Position numbers and translations under genes: made by a program
Assembly (NCBI GenBank): GCA_041744575.1
Contig: JBGTKP010000036.1
Span: 1-17,097, forward strand
Direction of reading: 5' to 3'
DNA: 17,097 nucleotides
DNA from: JTS-RE37 sp041744575
Lineage (GTDB): Bacteria; Bacteroidota; Bacteroidia; Flavobacteriales; Flavobacteriaceae
Notes under the pieces: generated by a model
What the model saw: only the letters and a program-made list of their open reading frames with translations
The model's database searches: none
Told to the model about the DNA's origin: nothing
Part shown: in pieces, positions 7,223 through 13,926 of the stretch
Numbering within the stretch: position 1 is the stretch's first letter
How the letters are laid out: every line of letters begins with the position of its first letter

Positions 7223-8026
7223 CTATATTTTTGTTGTTTCATCCACCAAATAGGCATATTCAGATAGTTTTAAATGCTTTTCAAGCTCGGCAAAGTTAGA
7301 AACCAAGTCCTGGATCCTTTCGGGATTTTGCCTATTGAGCCTGCTTTTCAATTTAACATTAATTCGCTTCAAACCTAAAAAATCCATAACATAATTCATT
7401 TGACTCTGCGTATCGTTTGTGAGCTGTTCATAGGTGAGTTCTAAATATGGATGTGCAGGGAATCTTTTTATTCCAAAGTCATCTTCCCATTTTTTTGTAT
7501 CCCTGAATACCTGGAGGCATTGTGCAATATCAACTTCTACACGTTTATCTTCAGGTCCAAAAGTATTCTCTTCTTGTCGACTGTTCCAGGCACCCGTCTT
7601 CTCAGCTATAAGTTTCGAAACATGTGTCCTCAATAAATTGTGCCGCTTTATGTGTATGAGGCGTATATCCTTATCGCCCTCAATCATCTTCCATACTTCC
7701 TTGTCATCACTATCTTCCGGATGGTAATAAAATATTTTAAAACCGGTATATTTTATCCAAGGCAATTTTTTCCCGAAATTACGGTTCCAAACTTCCCGGC
7801 AGCTCGAGCCTTTTAACAATCTGAAGGCCTCTCCTTCAAGATCAATATGTGGGTGGGAACCTAATAACCAAACCAGTAGACTAGACCCAGTACGCTGCCG
7901 ACCAATTATTACAACTTTTTTATATTTCCTGTTACCGCTTAAATAAATTAGTGTGCCCTTCAATAATCTTTTCAAAGGGAGATAATAATTTTGTCGAAAT
8001 TTTTTCATCTGATTATATTTTTTCAA
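7223..8026 (-). CDS. Sulfotransferase (267 aa), NodH/Stf0-like
   Basis: A PAPS-dependent carbohydrate sulfotransferase of the short bacterial type. The 5'-phosphosulfate loop is at residues 38-50 (VVIIGRQRTGSSL). The 3'-phosphate region is Arg128 to Ser137 after strand IRLIHI (KRHNLLRTHVS). The next element, HPYLELTYEQL, and the C-terminal segment with PERIQDLVSNFAEL match the usual ending of NodH/Stf0-like enzymes. The length is normal, there is no signal peptide, and the protein should act in the cytoplasm on a sugar or lipid-linked oligosaccharide. It lies 67 bases downstream of another sulfotransferase on the same strand and 319 bases upstream of the ASST cassette. Acceptor unknown. Confidence 0.88.
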   Translation of the reverse strand: MKKYNQMKKFRQNYYLPLKRLLKGTLIYLSGNRKYKKVVIIGRQRTGSSLLVWLLGSHPHIDLEGEAFRLLKGSSCREVWNRNFGKKLPWIKYTGFKIFYYHPEDSDDKEVWKMIEGDKDIRLIHIKRHNLLRTHVSKLIAEKTGAWNSRQEENTFGPEDKRVEVDIAQCLQVFRDTKKWEDDFGIKRFPAHPYLELTYEQLTNDTQSQMNYVMDFLGLKRINVKLKSRLNRQNPERIQDLVSNFAELEKHLKLSEYAYLVDETTKI

Positions 8027-8093
8027 TTTTTTTAGATTTTTTCAAATCATAGTAGAATACTACAAAAAACCTATGTGGATATCAGCCATTTTC

Positions 8094-8906
8094 TCAGGCT
8101 AACTGCCAAGGGCTCTCTTTTTTATTAATCAACGTGATTTCTATAAATATAATTAGGACTTTGCATAAGCTTTCACAAAGTTGAACTACTTCCGGGAAGA
8201 ATCTTATATCCTTAGCTTTGCGAACTGCACTTTGATAAATTTCTGAAAAGATCGTCCCTTTCGGAGATTTAGCGCCAATAAAGGCGTATAACCTTCTTTT
8301 GGTTTTTTGGGAGGATAGGACCATCTCATCATAGTTGCTCATATGCACATTGTCATTTTCATCCAGATTTCTTTGGCAGGATAGCATATTCGGGGAATAC
8401 AAGAAAAGTGTGGCTACATCCTTAGCGGGCACGATTTCAGAAAAACATTTACAGATAATATTTACGGTTGATTCTGATACCCTCTCTGATCTCCAATTGT
8501 TCAAAAATTGACGGCCTGACGTGGCCACATCTTTATAATTCCTAAAGGCCCAGATAGGCTTTGAATTGAGAAAGTAATAAAATAATTCATGGACTTTTCT
8601 GATTTGCACCAACTGTTTTAGAAACATCGTCCGGCCATGGTCCCTTTTAAATTCCTTTGCAATTGTTGACAGCGGATTCAAACCTAATTTGATGTGGTGT
8701 TTTGTCCTTAATTCGGTGAATTCGCCATAAATGTGGATAAAATAGTACTTTTCAAAAATTTTCGTGATCATGGTTATTCCGGATCGCTCGCATCCTACTA
8801 TAAAGGCTACAATTTTATCTTCCAGATTTGGGAAGAGGACAAATTGAAAAATACCTTTCAATTGCTTAAAAATCCGGTTTCTAACCTTGGTGATGAAGTC
8901 TGGCAT
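8094..8906 (-). CDS. Divergent sulfotransferase (270 aa) with altered PAPS loop
   Basis: The N-terminal half is a clear sulfotransferase: strand VAFIVG then CERSGITM at residues 33-46, with the acceptor-side motif YFIHIYGEFTEL after it. The 3'-phosphate motif is Arg122 to Ser130 (FRNYKDVATS). The loop normally reads RSGTT; here residue 44 is Ile in place of the first Thr, which may weaken binding of the PAPS 5'-phosphate. The C-terminal third keeps the family order (a degraded SNYDEM for the usual YEDL, then RRLYAFIG and a KAKDIRFFPEV segment). The last 20 residues switch to a hydrophobic tail unlike the usual end, so a late frameshift is possible. It is the first gene of the minus-strand run, with a good candidate promoter at 9011-9045. 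It is either a diverged enzyme or a gene starting to decay. Confidence 0.72.
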   Translation of the reverse strand: MPDFITKVRNRIFKQLKGIFQFVLFPNLEDKIVAFIVGCERSGITMITKIFEKYYFIHIYGEFTELRTKHHIKLGLNPLSTIAKEFKRDHGRTMFLKQLVQIRKVHELFYYFLNSKPIWAFRNYKDVATSGRQFLNNWRSERVSESTVNIICKCFSEIVPAKDVATLFLYSPNMLSCQRNLDENDNVHMSNYDEMVLSSQKTKRRLYAFIGAKSPKGTIFSEIYQSAVRKAKDIRFFPEVVQLCESLCKVLIIFIEITLINKKESPWQLA

Positions 8907-8927
8907 ATTCAGCTGTGAATTTACGGA

Positions 8928-8944
8928 GGATCGTTGACCGATCC
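8928..8944. repeat. Inverted repeat in the leader of the divergent sulfotransferase gene
   Basis: GGATCG - TTGAC - CGATCC: 6-base perfect GC-rich arms and a 5-base centre, 22 bases upstream of the start codon at 8906. If the promoter at 9011-9045 is right, this stem lies in the untranslated leader close to the ribosome entry site, or it is an operator. Confidence 0.35.
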
Positions 8945-9010
8945 GTATTCAAGATATACAGGTCGCCTGGGTGAGCATCCCTTCCGGCATCTAAGAATAA
9001 TTTACGGGGA

Positions 9011-9045
9011 CAAAAGTAGTAAAATTACAGGCCCCTTCTTTCAAA
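9011..9045 (-). promoter_or_regulatory. Candidate Bacteroidota promoter for the sulfotransferase run
   Basis: Read on the minus strand, 9018-9011 gives TACTTTTG, a perfect match to the -7 consensus TAnnTTTG. A TTTG -33 element (complement of 9042-9045) lies 23 bases upstream, at the long end of the accepted spacing (about 17-23). It would place the start of transcription about 100 bases before the gene starting at 8906. Confidence 0.5.
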
Positions 9046-9170
9046 AATCGTTGGACTGCGCAAATCTGACTTTTATTGGTATTAAAGCTGATTAAGGCAA
9101 ATTCCCCTCCTATTACAAATGGTGTCTAACATGGTATTACTATGAATTTGGGGCTATTATTTATATGTAC

Positions 9171-9199
9171 TTGCCCATTAACACTAAATCGAATATTTG
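9171..9199 (+). promoter_or_regulatory. Candidate promoter for the deacetylase-formyltransferase operon
   Basis: AATATTTG at 9192-9199 matches TAnnTTTG in all but the first base, and TTG at 9171-9173 sits 18 bases upstream. The start codon at 9227 follows after a short leader. It faces away from the minus-strand candidate at 9011-9045, giving a divergent promoter region between two blocks of different base composition. Confidence 0.35.
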
Positions 9200-9226
9200 A
9201 CCGTTCTTGATTTAAAATAAACATCA

Positions 9227-10219
9227 ATGAATCAATCTGGAAAGTTCGTCATCTCCCTTGACTTTGAACTTTTATGGGGCGTCCGTGACAACCAATCCCT
9301 GGAATCCTACGGCCCGAATATCTTAGGGGTATGGCAGGCCATTCCGGGGATGCTGGAACTCTTTGACCGTTACGGGGTCCGGGCCACGTTTGCCACTGTA
9401 GGGATGCTGTTCGCGGCTTCTAAAAAAGAAATGGAGGCTTATGTCCCGGAAAATAAACCCGCCTATGCACGCCCTGTACTCTCCCCTTATAACGGGCATA
9501 TCGAACAGGTAGGAGAAACAGAGAGCGAGGATAAATACCATTTTGCCTCAGAATTGATCTCCCTGATCCAAAAATATCCGGAACAGGAGATTTCCTCCCA
9601 TACCTTTTCACACTATTACTGCCTGGAGGAGGGTCAGGATCTGGAGGATTTTCGTGCCGATATGGAAGCGGCAGTCGCCATTGCAGCAGCCAGGGACATC
9701 AGCCTGAAAAGCCTCGTTTTTCCAAGGAACCAATGTAATGCGGCATATCTCAGGGTTTGCAGCGAGTTGGGCATTGAGTCTTACCGTGGTAATGAGGAAG
9801 TATGGTTTCATAAGGCGGTTTCCAGTAAGGGCGAGAATTATTACCGGAGGGCTTTTCGTCTCGCCGATGCCTACCTCAACTTATCGGGTTACCGCTGTCA
9901 CGAAATTGAGCAGATGGCAAAATCCTTTCCTTTTAATATCCCTTCCAGCAGGTTCTTACGGCCCTATTCTCCGAAAGCCCGCCTTCTGGAGGGCCTTCGT
10001 CTCCGCCGCATTTGCCGGAGTATGACCCATGCGGCCAGACACAGAAAAGTGTTTCATTTGTGGTGGCACCCGCATAATTTTGGCTCCCATCTTGGTGAAA
10101 ACCTGGCTTTTCTTGAAAAGATCCTGCGACACTACCGGAAGCTGCACGATCAATACGGATATGAGAGCATGACGATGAGGGATGTGGGAGATCTGCTAAA
10201 AGCGCGCAGACATGGATAA
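9227..10219 (+). CDS. CE4-family polysaccharide deacetylase (NodB fold)
   Basis: This 330-aa protein has the carbohydrate esterase 4 metal site: Asp12 in ISLDFE as catalytic base plus His125 and His129 in SSHTFSHYY as zinc ligands. RATFATVG (52-59) is the usual second strand, and a C-terminal HLWWHPHNF (277-285) carries the late histidine of the fold. There is no signal peptide, so it should act in the cytoplasm on a sugar nucleotide or lipid-linked sugar rather than on finished polymer. Known reactions in the family are removal of N- or O-acetyl groups, or of formyl as in ArnD. It overlaps the following formyltransferase gene by 8 bases, which suggests that the two enzymes work on one intermediate. 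Base composition is clearly richer in G+C than the sulfotransferase block on its left. Confidence 0.88.
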   Translation: MNQSGKFVISLDFELLWGVRDNQSLESYGPNILGVWQAIPGMLELFDRYGVRATFATVGMLFAASKKEMEAYVPENKPAYARPVLSPYNGHIEQVGETESEDKYHFASELISLIQKYPEQEISSHTFSHYYCLEEGQDLEDFRADMEAAVAIAAARDISLKSLVFPRNQCNAAYLRVCSELGIESYRGNEEVWFHKAVSSKGENYYRRAFRLADAYLNLSGYRCHEIEQMAKSFPFNIPSSRFLRPYSPKARLLEGLRLRRICRSMTHAARHRKVFHLWWHPHNFGSHLGENLAFLEKILRHYRKLHDQYGYESMTMRDVGDLLKARRHG

Positions 10220-10982
10220 AAAGATTGTGATGCTAGCAGGCGGGGGGGAAAGTACCGCCTTTATGTACCATGGCCTTGCCGCTTATTTTACGATCCATAC
10301 CGTGATCATAGAAGAGGGAACGGACCTGAAAACATTCCTGAAACGCAGGATCAAAAAGCTGGGGTGGTGGCAGGTAATCGGACAGGTACTATTCACCAAG
10401 CTTTGCGTGCCGCTGATCCGCAGCGGGTCGCAGGCACGTATACAACAAATCAAGGATGACTATCAGCTGAACGATTCGCCGGTTGATCCGGCAAAAGTAT
10501 TCAGGGTGCCTTCCGTCAATTCAGAGGCCTGTCTCAGGAAATTGAAAGAGATCAACCCGGATGTCATCGTGGTGAATGGCACCCGGATCATCACTAAAAA
10601 AATACTCAACGCCGTTGCTGCGCCTTTTATCAATACCCATGTGGGAATCACTCCTGCTTACCGGGGGGTTCATGGAGCCTATTGGGCCCTGGCCCAGGAT
10701 GACAGGGCGCATTGCGGGGTGACCGTCCACCTGGTGGATGCCGGGATCGATACCGGGAATATTTTGTACCAGGCAGTGATTCATCCTATTAAAAAGGACA
10801 ATTTCCTCACCTATACCCATATGCAACTTGGAGAAGGGATCCGCCTGATGAAGAAGGCGGTGGGGGATGCGCTTGCAGGAGAATTGAAACCACTGCCGTC
10901 GGGCGGTTCGGAGGGCAAAATCTGGTACCATCCGACCTTATGGTACTACCTTTACAAACGTATTACCAAAGGGGTCCGTTAG
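10212..10982 (+). CDS. Formyltransferase (sugar N-formyltransferase candidate)
   Basis: This 256-aa protein has the formyl_trans_N fold that uses N10-formyl-tetrahydrofolate. The catalytic triad is visible: Asn141 and His143 in INTHVGITPAYRG, and Asp180 in DAGIDTGNI, with the same spacing as Asn108/His110/Asp146 of methionyl-tRNA formyltransferase. It lacks the C-terminal tRNA-binding domain of that enzyme, and the setting points to a sugar amine as acceptor (as in ArnA, VioF and QdtF types). It starts inside the end of the deacetylase gene (8-base overlap), so the two are coupled. The N-terminal LAGGGES is encoded in part by a run of seven G (10242-10248), a possible slippage site. The convergent dehydrogenase gene ends 31 bases away. 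Exact substrate unknown. Confidence 0.87.
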   Translation: MDKKIVMLAGGGESTAFMYHGLAAYFTIHTVIIEEGTDLKTFLKRRIKKLGWWQVIGQVLFTKLCVPLIRSGSQARIQQIKDDYQLNDSPVDPAKVFRVPSVNSEACLRKLKEINPDVIVVNGTRIITKKILNAVAAPFINTHVGITPAYRGVHGAYWALAQDDRAHCGVTVHLVDAGIDTGNILYQAVIHPIKKDNFLTYTHMQLGEGIRLMKKAVGDALAGELKPLPSGGSEGKIWYHPTLWYYLYKRITKGVR

Positions 10983-11012
10983 GATTGAATATACGGTTAT
11001 CATTAGGCTGAC

Positions 11013-12326
11013 TTACAGCCTGCCCTCCGTCCTGCAGCCCAGAATTCCTTTCACATCATACAGAATACCTTCCGGCTGTAATCTTGACCGGAGATCGAGC
11101 TCCAGGAATTTCCTGTGTGCCACGGCAAGGATGATGGCCCCGAAACTACCTGCAGGCATTTTCTGTTCAACGGCGAGACCCAGTTCCTTTTCTACCTCCT
11201 CAGGGGAAGCCCAGGGATCAAATATTTGTACCTCACACCCATATTCTCGCAGGTTCCGGATAATATCCACTACTTTGGTATTCCTGAAATCCGGACAATT
11301 TTCCTTAAAGGTGATGCCCATCACCAATATCCGTGACCCGCGTATCGGCATATCCCTGTGGACCATCAGTTTGATCACCTCCCCGGCAATATAGCCCCCC
11401 ATACTGTCGTTCATGCGCCTGCCGGACAAGATGATCTCCGGATGATAACCATGCTGCTGTGCTTTTTGTGCCAGATAATACGGGTCCACCCCTATGCAAT
11501 GACCTCCTACTAGCCCAGGGGTGAATGGGAGGAAATTCCATTTCGTACCGGCTGCTTTCAAAACTTCGTGGGTATCTATCCCCATCAGGTTGAATATTTT
11601 GGCCAGTTCATTCACAAAGGCGATGTTGATGTCCCGCTGTGAATTCTCAATCACCTTGGCCGCCTCCGCGACCCTGATGGAGGGTGCCATATAGGTGCCC
11701 GCGGTGATGACCGAATTGTATAAAGCGTCAATTTTCAGGGCGATTTCAGGCGTGGAACCTGCAGTTACTTTCAGGATTTTGTCCACCGTATGTTCCTTAT
11801 CTCCAGGGTTGACCCTTTCCGGGGAATAACCTGCAAAAAAATCGGTATTACAGGTAAGTCCGCTCACCATTTCAAGGATAGGGACGCATTCTTCTTCGGT
11901 GACCCCTGGATAAACTGTCGATTCATAAATAACCACATCGCCTGGGCTGAGGAATCGGCCGGCGGTTTTCGTCGCCTTGAAAACAGGATCCAGGTTGGGC
12001 CTGTTGGTACCATCTACAGGTGTGGGCACCGTAATGATGTAATAATTACAATCTGCCAGATCGCCTTCGGCCTGTGTACAGAATAATCCGGACGCCATGT
12101 TAGTTGAAGTTCGTAATACCGAAGTAAGTTGTGCCTCACTTATTTCCAGGGTCTTATCTTTCCCGGCCGTTAGCTCGGCCACCCGATCTCCGTTGATGTC
12201 AAAGCCAATGACTGGATACCGGGTGGCAAAGAGCCGCGCCAGAGGCAGTCCTACGTATCCAAGGCCGATGATTCCTATCTTTACAATTTCCCCGGAACTA
12301 TTTTGCTTCATGATTTCAGATAGCAT
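11013..12326 (-). CDS. UDP-sugar 6-dehydrogenase (TviB/WbpO-like, UDP-N-acetylhexosamine type)
   Basis: A 437-aa nucleotide-sugar dehydrogenase that oxidises C6 of a UDP-sugar to the uronic acid with two NAD+. The Rossmann loop GLGYVG is at 21-26, preceded by IGII. The catalytic cysteine is Cys277 in GGHCIGVDPYYL. SPERVNPGDKEHT (168-180) is typical of the branch that uses UDP-GlcNAc/GalNAc, as is the early PVIGFDIN-TLEIS pattern of TviB and WbpO; this favours an N-acetylhexosamine substrate over UDP-glucose, but motifs alone do not settle it. The gene begins inside the end of the upstream epimerase gene (11-base overlap), so the pair forms one operon making a (4-epimerised) uronic acid donor for the polysaccharide. 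Confidence 0.9.
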   Translation of the reverse strand: MLSEIMKQNSSGEIVKIGIIGLGYVGLPLARLFATRYPVIGFDINGDRVAELTAGKDKTLEISEAQLTSVLRTSTNMASGLFCTQAEGDLADCNYYIITVPTPVDGTNRPNLDPVFKATKTAGRFLSPGDVVIYESTVYPGVTEEECVPILEMVSGLTCNTDFFAGYSPERVNPGDKEHTVDKILKVTAGSTPEIALKIDALYNSVITAGTYMAPSIRVAEAAKVIENSQRDINIAFVNELAKIFNLMGIDTHEVLKAAGTKWNFLPFTPGLVGGHCIGVDPYYLAQKAQQHGYHPEIILSGRRMNDSMGGYIAGEVIKLMVHRDMPIRGSRILVMGITFKENCPDFRNTKVVDIIRNLREYGCEVQIFDPWASPEEVEKELGLAVEQKMPAGSFGAIILAVAHRKFLELDLRSRLQPEGILYDVKGILGCRTEGRL

Positions 12327-13350
12327 ATTCAGTGGTATACCAGTCTATAAAGGCCTTTACGCCCGTATCTATATCCGTTGAAGGCTGGTAGCCATAGTCG
12401 GCTATCAGGTCATCCACATTCGCCCAGGTCCTTTCCACATCGCCCGGTTGCATAGGCAGTAACTCCTTTTTTGCCTCCATCTTGAGGTGTTTCTCGATAG
12501 CCGTGATAAAATCCATAAGTTTTACGGAATTATTATTGCCGATATTATAAAGTTTGTAGAACTCGTTCGCGACCTGCCGGTCCTTTGTATCCTTTTCAAG
12601 GATCCGGACAACGCCCTCCACGATATCATCAATATAGGTAAAGTCCCTTTCCATTTTGCCGTAATTAAAGACCTTTATGGGCTGTTTATTGACAATCGCA
12701 TCCGTAAACAGGAAGAGGGCCATGTCCGGTCTTCCCCAAGGGCCGTATACCGTAAAGAACCGCAGGCCGGTAGTTGGAATCCTGTACAGATGGCTGTAGG
12801 TATGGGCCATCAGTTCATTGCTCTTCTTGGTAGCCGCGTAAAGGCTGATGGGATGATCTACGTTGTCGCTTACCTTAAAGGGAATTTCCCTGTTCAATCC
12901 ATAGACACTGGAACTGCTGGCATATACCAGATGTTTTACAGGGTAGTGCCGGCAACATTCCAGCAGATTGATAAACCCAAGAATATTACTGTCAATATAG
13001 GCGTTCGGATTTTCGATACTATAACGAACGCCGGCCTGGGCTGCCAGGTTACAGACCAGGTCAAATTTTTCTTCCCTGAACAGTTCCGGAAGGGCTTCCC
13101 GGTCTTCAAGATGGATGCGTAAAAAAGTGAACTTCCCTCCGGTGTCTTTAGCTGTAGTAGTACAGCGGGCGCTGAACATTTCCGCCTCTTCCCTGAGGAT
13201 GCCCAACGCTTCAAGCCTTGAGAATTTGAGGCTTGTTGCATAGTAGTCGTTGATATTGTCAAGACCCACCACCTCGTGACCTTTGACAAGCATTTGTTTG
13301 GCCAGATGGAAGCCTATAAATCCTGCCACACCTGTAATGAGGACCTTCAT
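12316..13350 (-). CDS. UDP-uronate 4-epimerase-type SDR (CapI-like)
   Basis: A 344-aa extended short-chain dehydrogenase/reductase. The NAD loop GVAGFIG is at 7-13, a SSSSVYG segment supplies the catalytic Ser (about 145-151), and the YxxxK pair is Tyr171/Lys175 in LYAATKKSNELMAH. RFFTVYGPWGRPDMA (198-212) is characteristic of UDP-glucuronate 4-epimerases such as CapI. With the overlapping dehydrogenase it forms an oxidation/epimerisation pair comparable to TviB-TviC, giving a GalA- or GalNAcA-type donor. If the dehydrogenase really uses an N-acetylhexosamine, the epimerase should accept the N-acetylated uronic acid, a mild mismatch with its CapI-like look. A long upstream region (576 bases) shared with the divergent aminotransferase gene holds its promoter. 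Confidence 0.9.
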   Translation of the reverse strand: MKVLITGVAGFIGFHLAKQMLVKGHEVVGLDNINDYYATSLKFSRLEALGILREEAEMFSARCTTTAKDTGGKFTFLRIHLEDREALPELFREEKFDLVCNLAAQAGVRYSIENPNAYIDSNILGFINLLECCRHYPVKHLVYASSSSVYGLNREIPFKVSDNVDHPISLYAATKKSNELMAHTYSHLYRIPTTGLRFFTVYGPWGRPDMALFLFTDAIVNKQPIKVFNYGKMERDFTYIDDIVEGVVRILEKDTKDRQVANEFYKLYNIGNNNSVKLMDFITAIEKHLKMEAKKELLPMQPGDVERTWANVDDLIADYGYQPSTDIDTGVKAFIDWYTTEYAI

Positions 13351-13421
13351 AATATTGTATTATAAAGCATAATTTTTAAATTCAATGACTTGTCCAACCT
13401 CCTGTTAAAGACCAGTATCCC

Positions 13422-13445
13422 CTATTGGGAGGACGGTCCTAATAG
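13422..13445. repeat. Interrupted palindrome upstream of the epimerase gene
   Basis: CTATT-GGG-AGGAC-G-GTCCT-AATAG: 10 bases on each side are complementary once the 3-base insertion GGG is looped out, around a single central G. It is 72 bases upstream of the epimerase start. It suits a dimeric regulator site or a leader stem; function not shown. Confidence 0.3.
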
Positions 13446-13478
13446 CGTTTTATTAAATTATTCCTGCTTTCAATGGGC

Positions 13479-13486
13479 CAAAAATA
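13479..13486 (-). promoter_or_regulatory. Candidate -7 box for the epimerase-dehydrogenase operon
   Basis: Read on the minus strand this is TATTTTTG, a perfect TAnnTTTG. No TTG lies at the expected -33 distance, so support is only partial. Transcription would begin upstream of the palindrome at 13422-13445, leaving it in the leader. Confidence 0.3.
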
Positions 13487-13784
13487 GCTATAAATGGGAA
13501 AGAGGCTGAATAAAATGGCAAATAGTTCGGTCATTGGAGAATTCTCCGGCATCAGCCGCACTATAATGAAATTCCAGTCTTCCTAAATAGGATCGGAAGT
13601 GTCGGTCAGCAGTTCTTTTCCCTGTTAAAGTGCACAGGTATATGGGAAAAATCTCACCTTAAAATTGACAAAACAGGGTAGGTGCTCATACAGGCAGGTT
13701 CTTGTAGACGTTTATACCAGTCTTTTTAGCGAATTGTTGACATTAATTTATAATGCATACCTTATTAAATGTACATTTACACCT

Positions 13785-13792
13785 TAGATTTG
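13785..13792 (+). promoter_or_regulatory. Candidate -7 box for the aminotransferase-dehydratase operon
   Basis: TAGATTTG is a perfect TAnnTTTG about 135 bases upstream of the aminotransferase start. A clear TTG -33 element is missing at 17-23 bases. Weaker boxes with one mismatch follow at 13842-13849 and 13855-13862. Confidence 0.3.
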
Positions 13793-13926
13793 TGCAGGAA
13801 ATACAGCGTCAAAAGAACCGATTTTTTAATTCTATCGTATATTCATTTGATTTGTGTATTTGGTTGAGGTATTGGAGGATTGCATGACAGAAATTCGTAA
13901 AGAATATTTAATAAATTACTGATTCA

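Larger units (their letters stand above)
13351..13926. other. Divergent intergenic region (0.58 kb)
   Basis: This region separates the minus-strand epimerase from the plus-strand aminotransferase. It holds a perfect TAnnTTTG box for each direction (13486-13479 minus, 13785-13792 plus), an imperfect palindrome at 13422-13445, and the 10-mer CCTGTTAAAG twice (13401-13410 and 13621-13630). A minus-strand frame open for 47 codons ends in TAG at 13441-13439; its first ATG (13552) would give a 37-residue hydrophobic peptide. I cannot say whether that is a leader peptide, a gene remnant or chance. Confidence 0.5.

Noticed and set aside
12487..13122. A 211-codon plus-strand open frame opposite the epimerase gene
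   Set aside because: It is entirely antisense to a gene with full motif support and shows no domain of its own.
13737..13754. TTGACA followed by TATAAT, resembling a classical sigma-70 promoter
   Set aside because: Only 6 bases separate the two hexamers instead of about 17, and Bacteroidota promoters use a different consensus.
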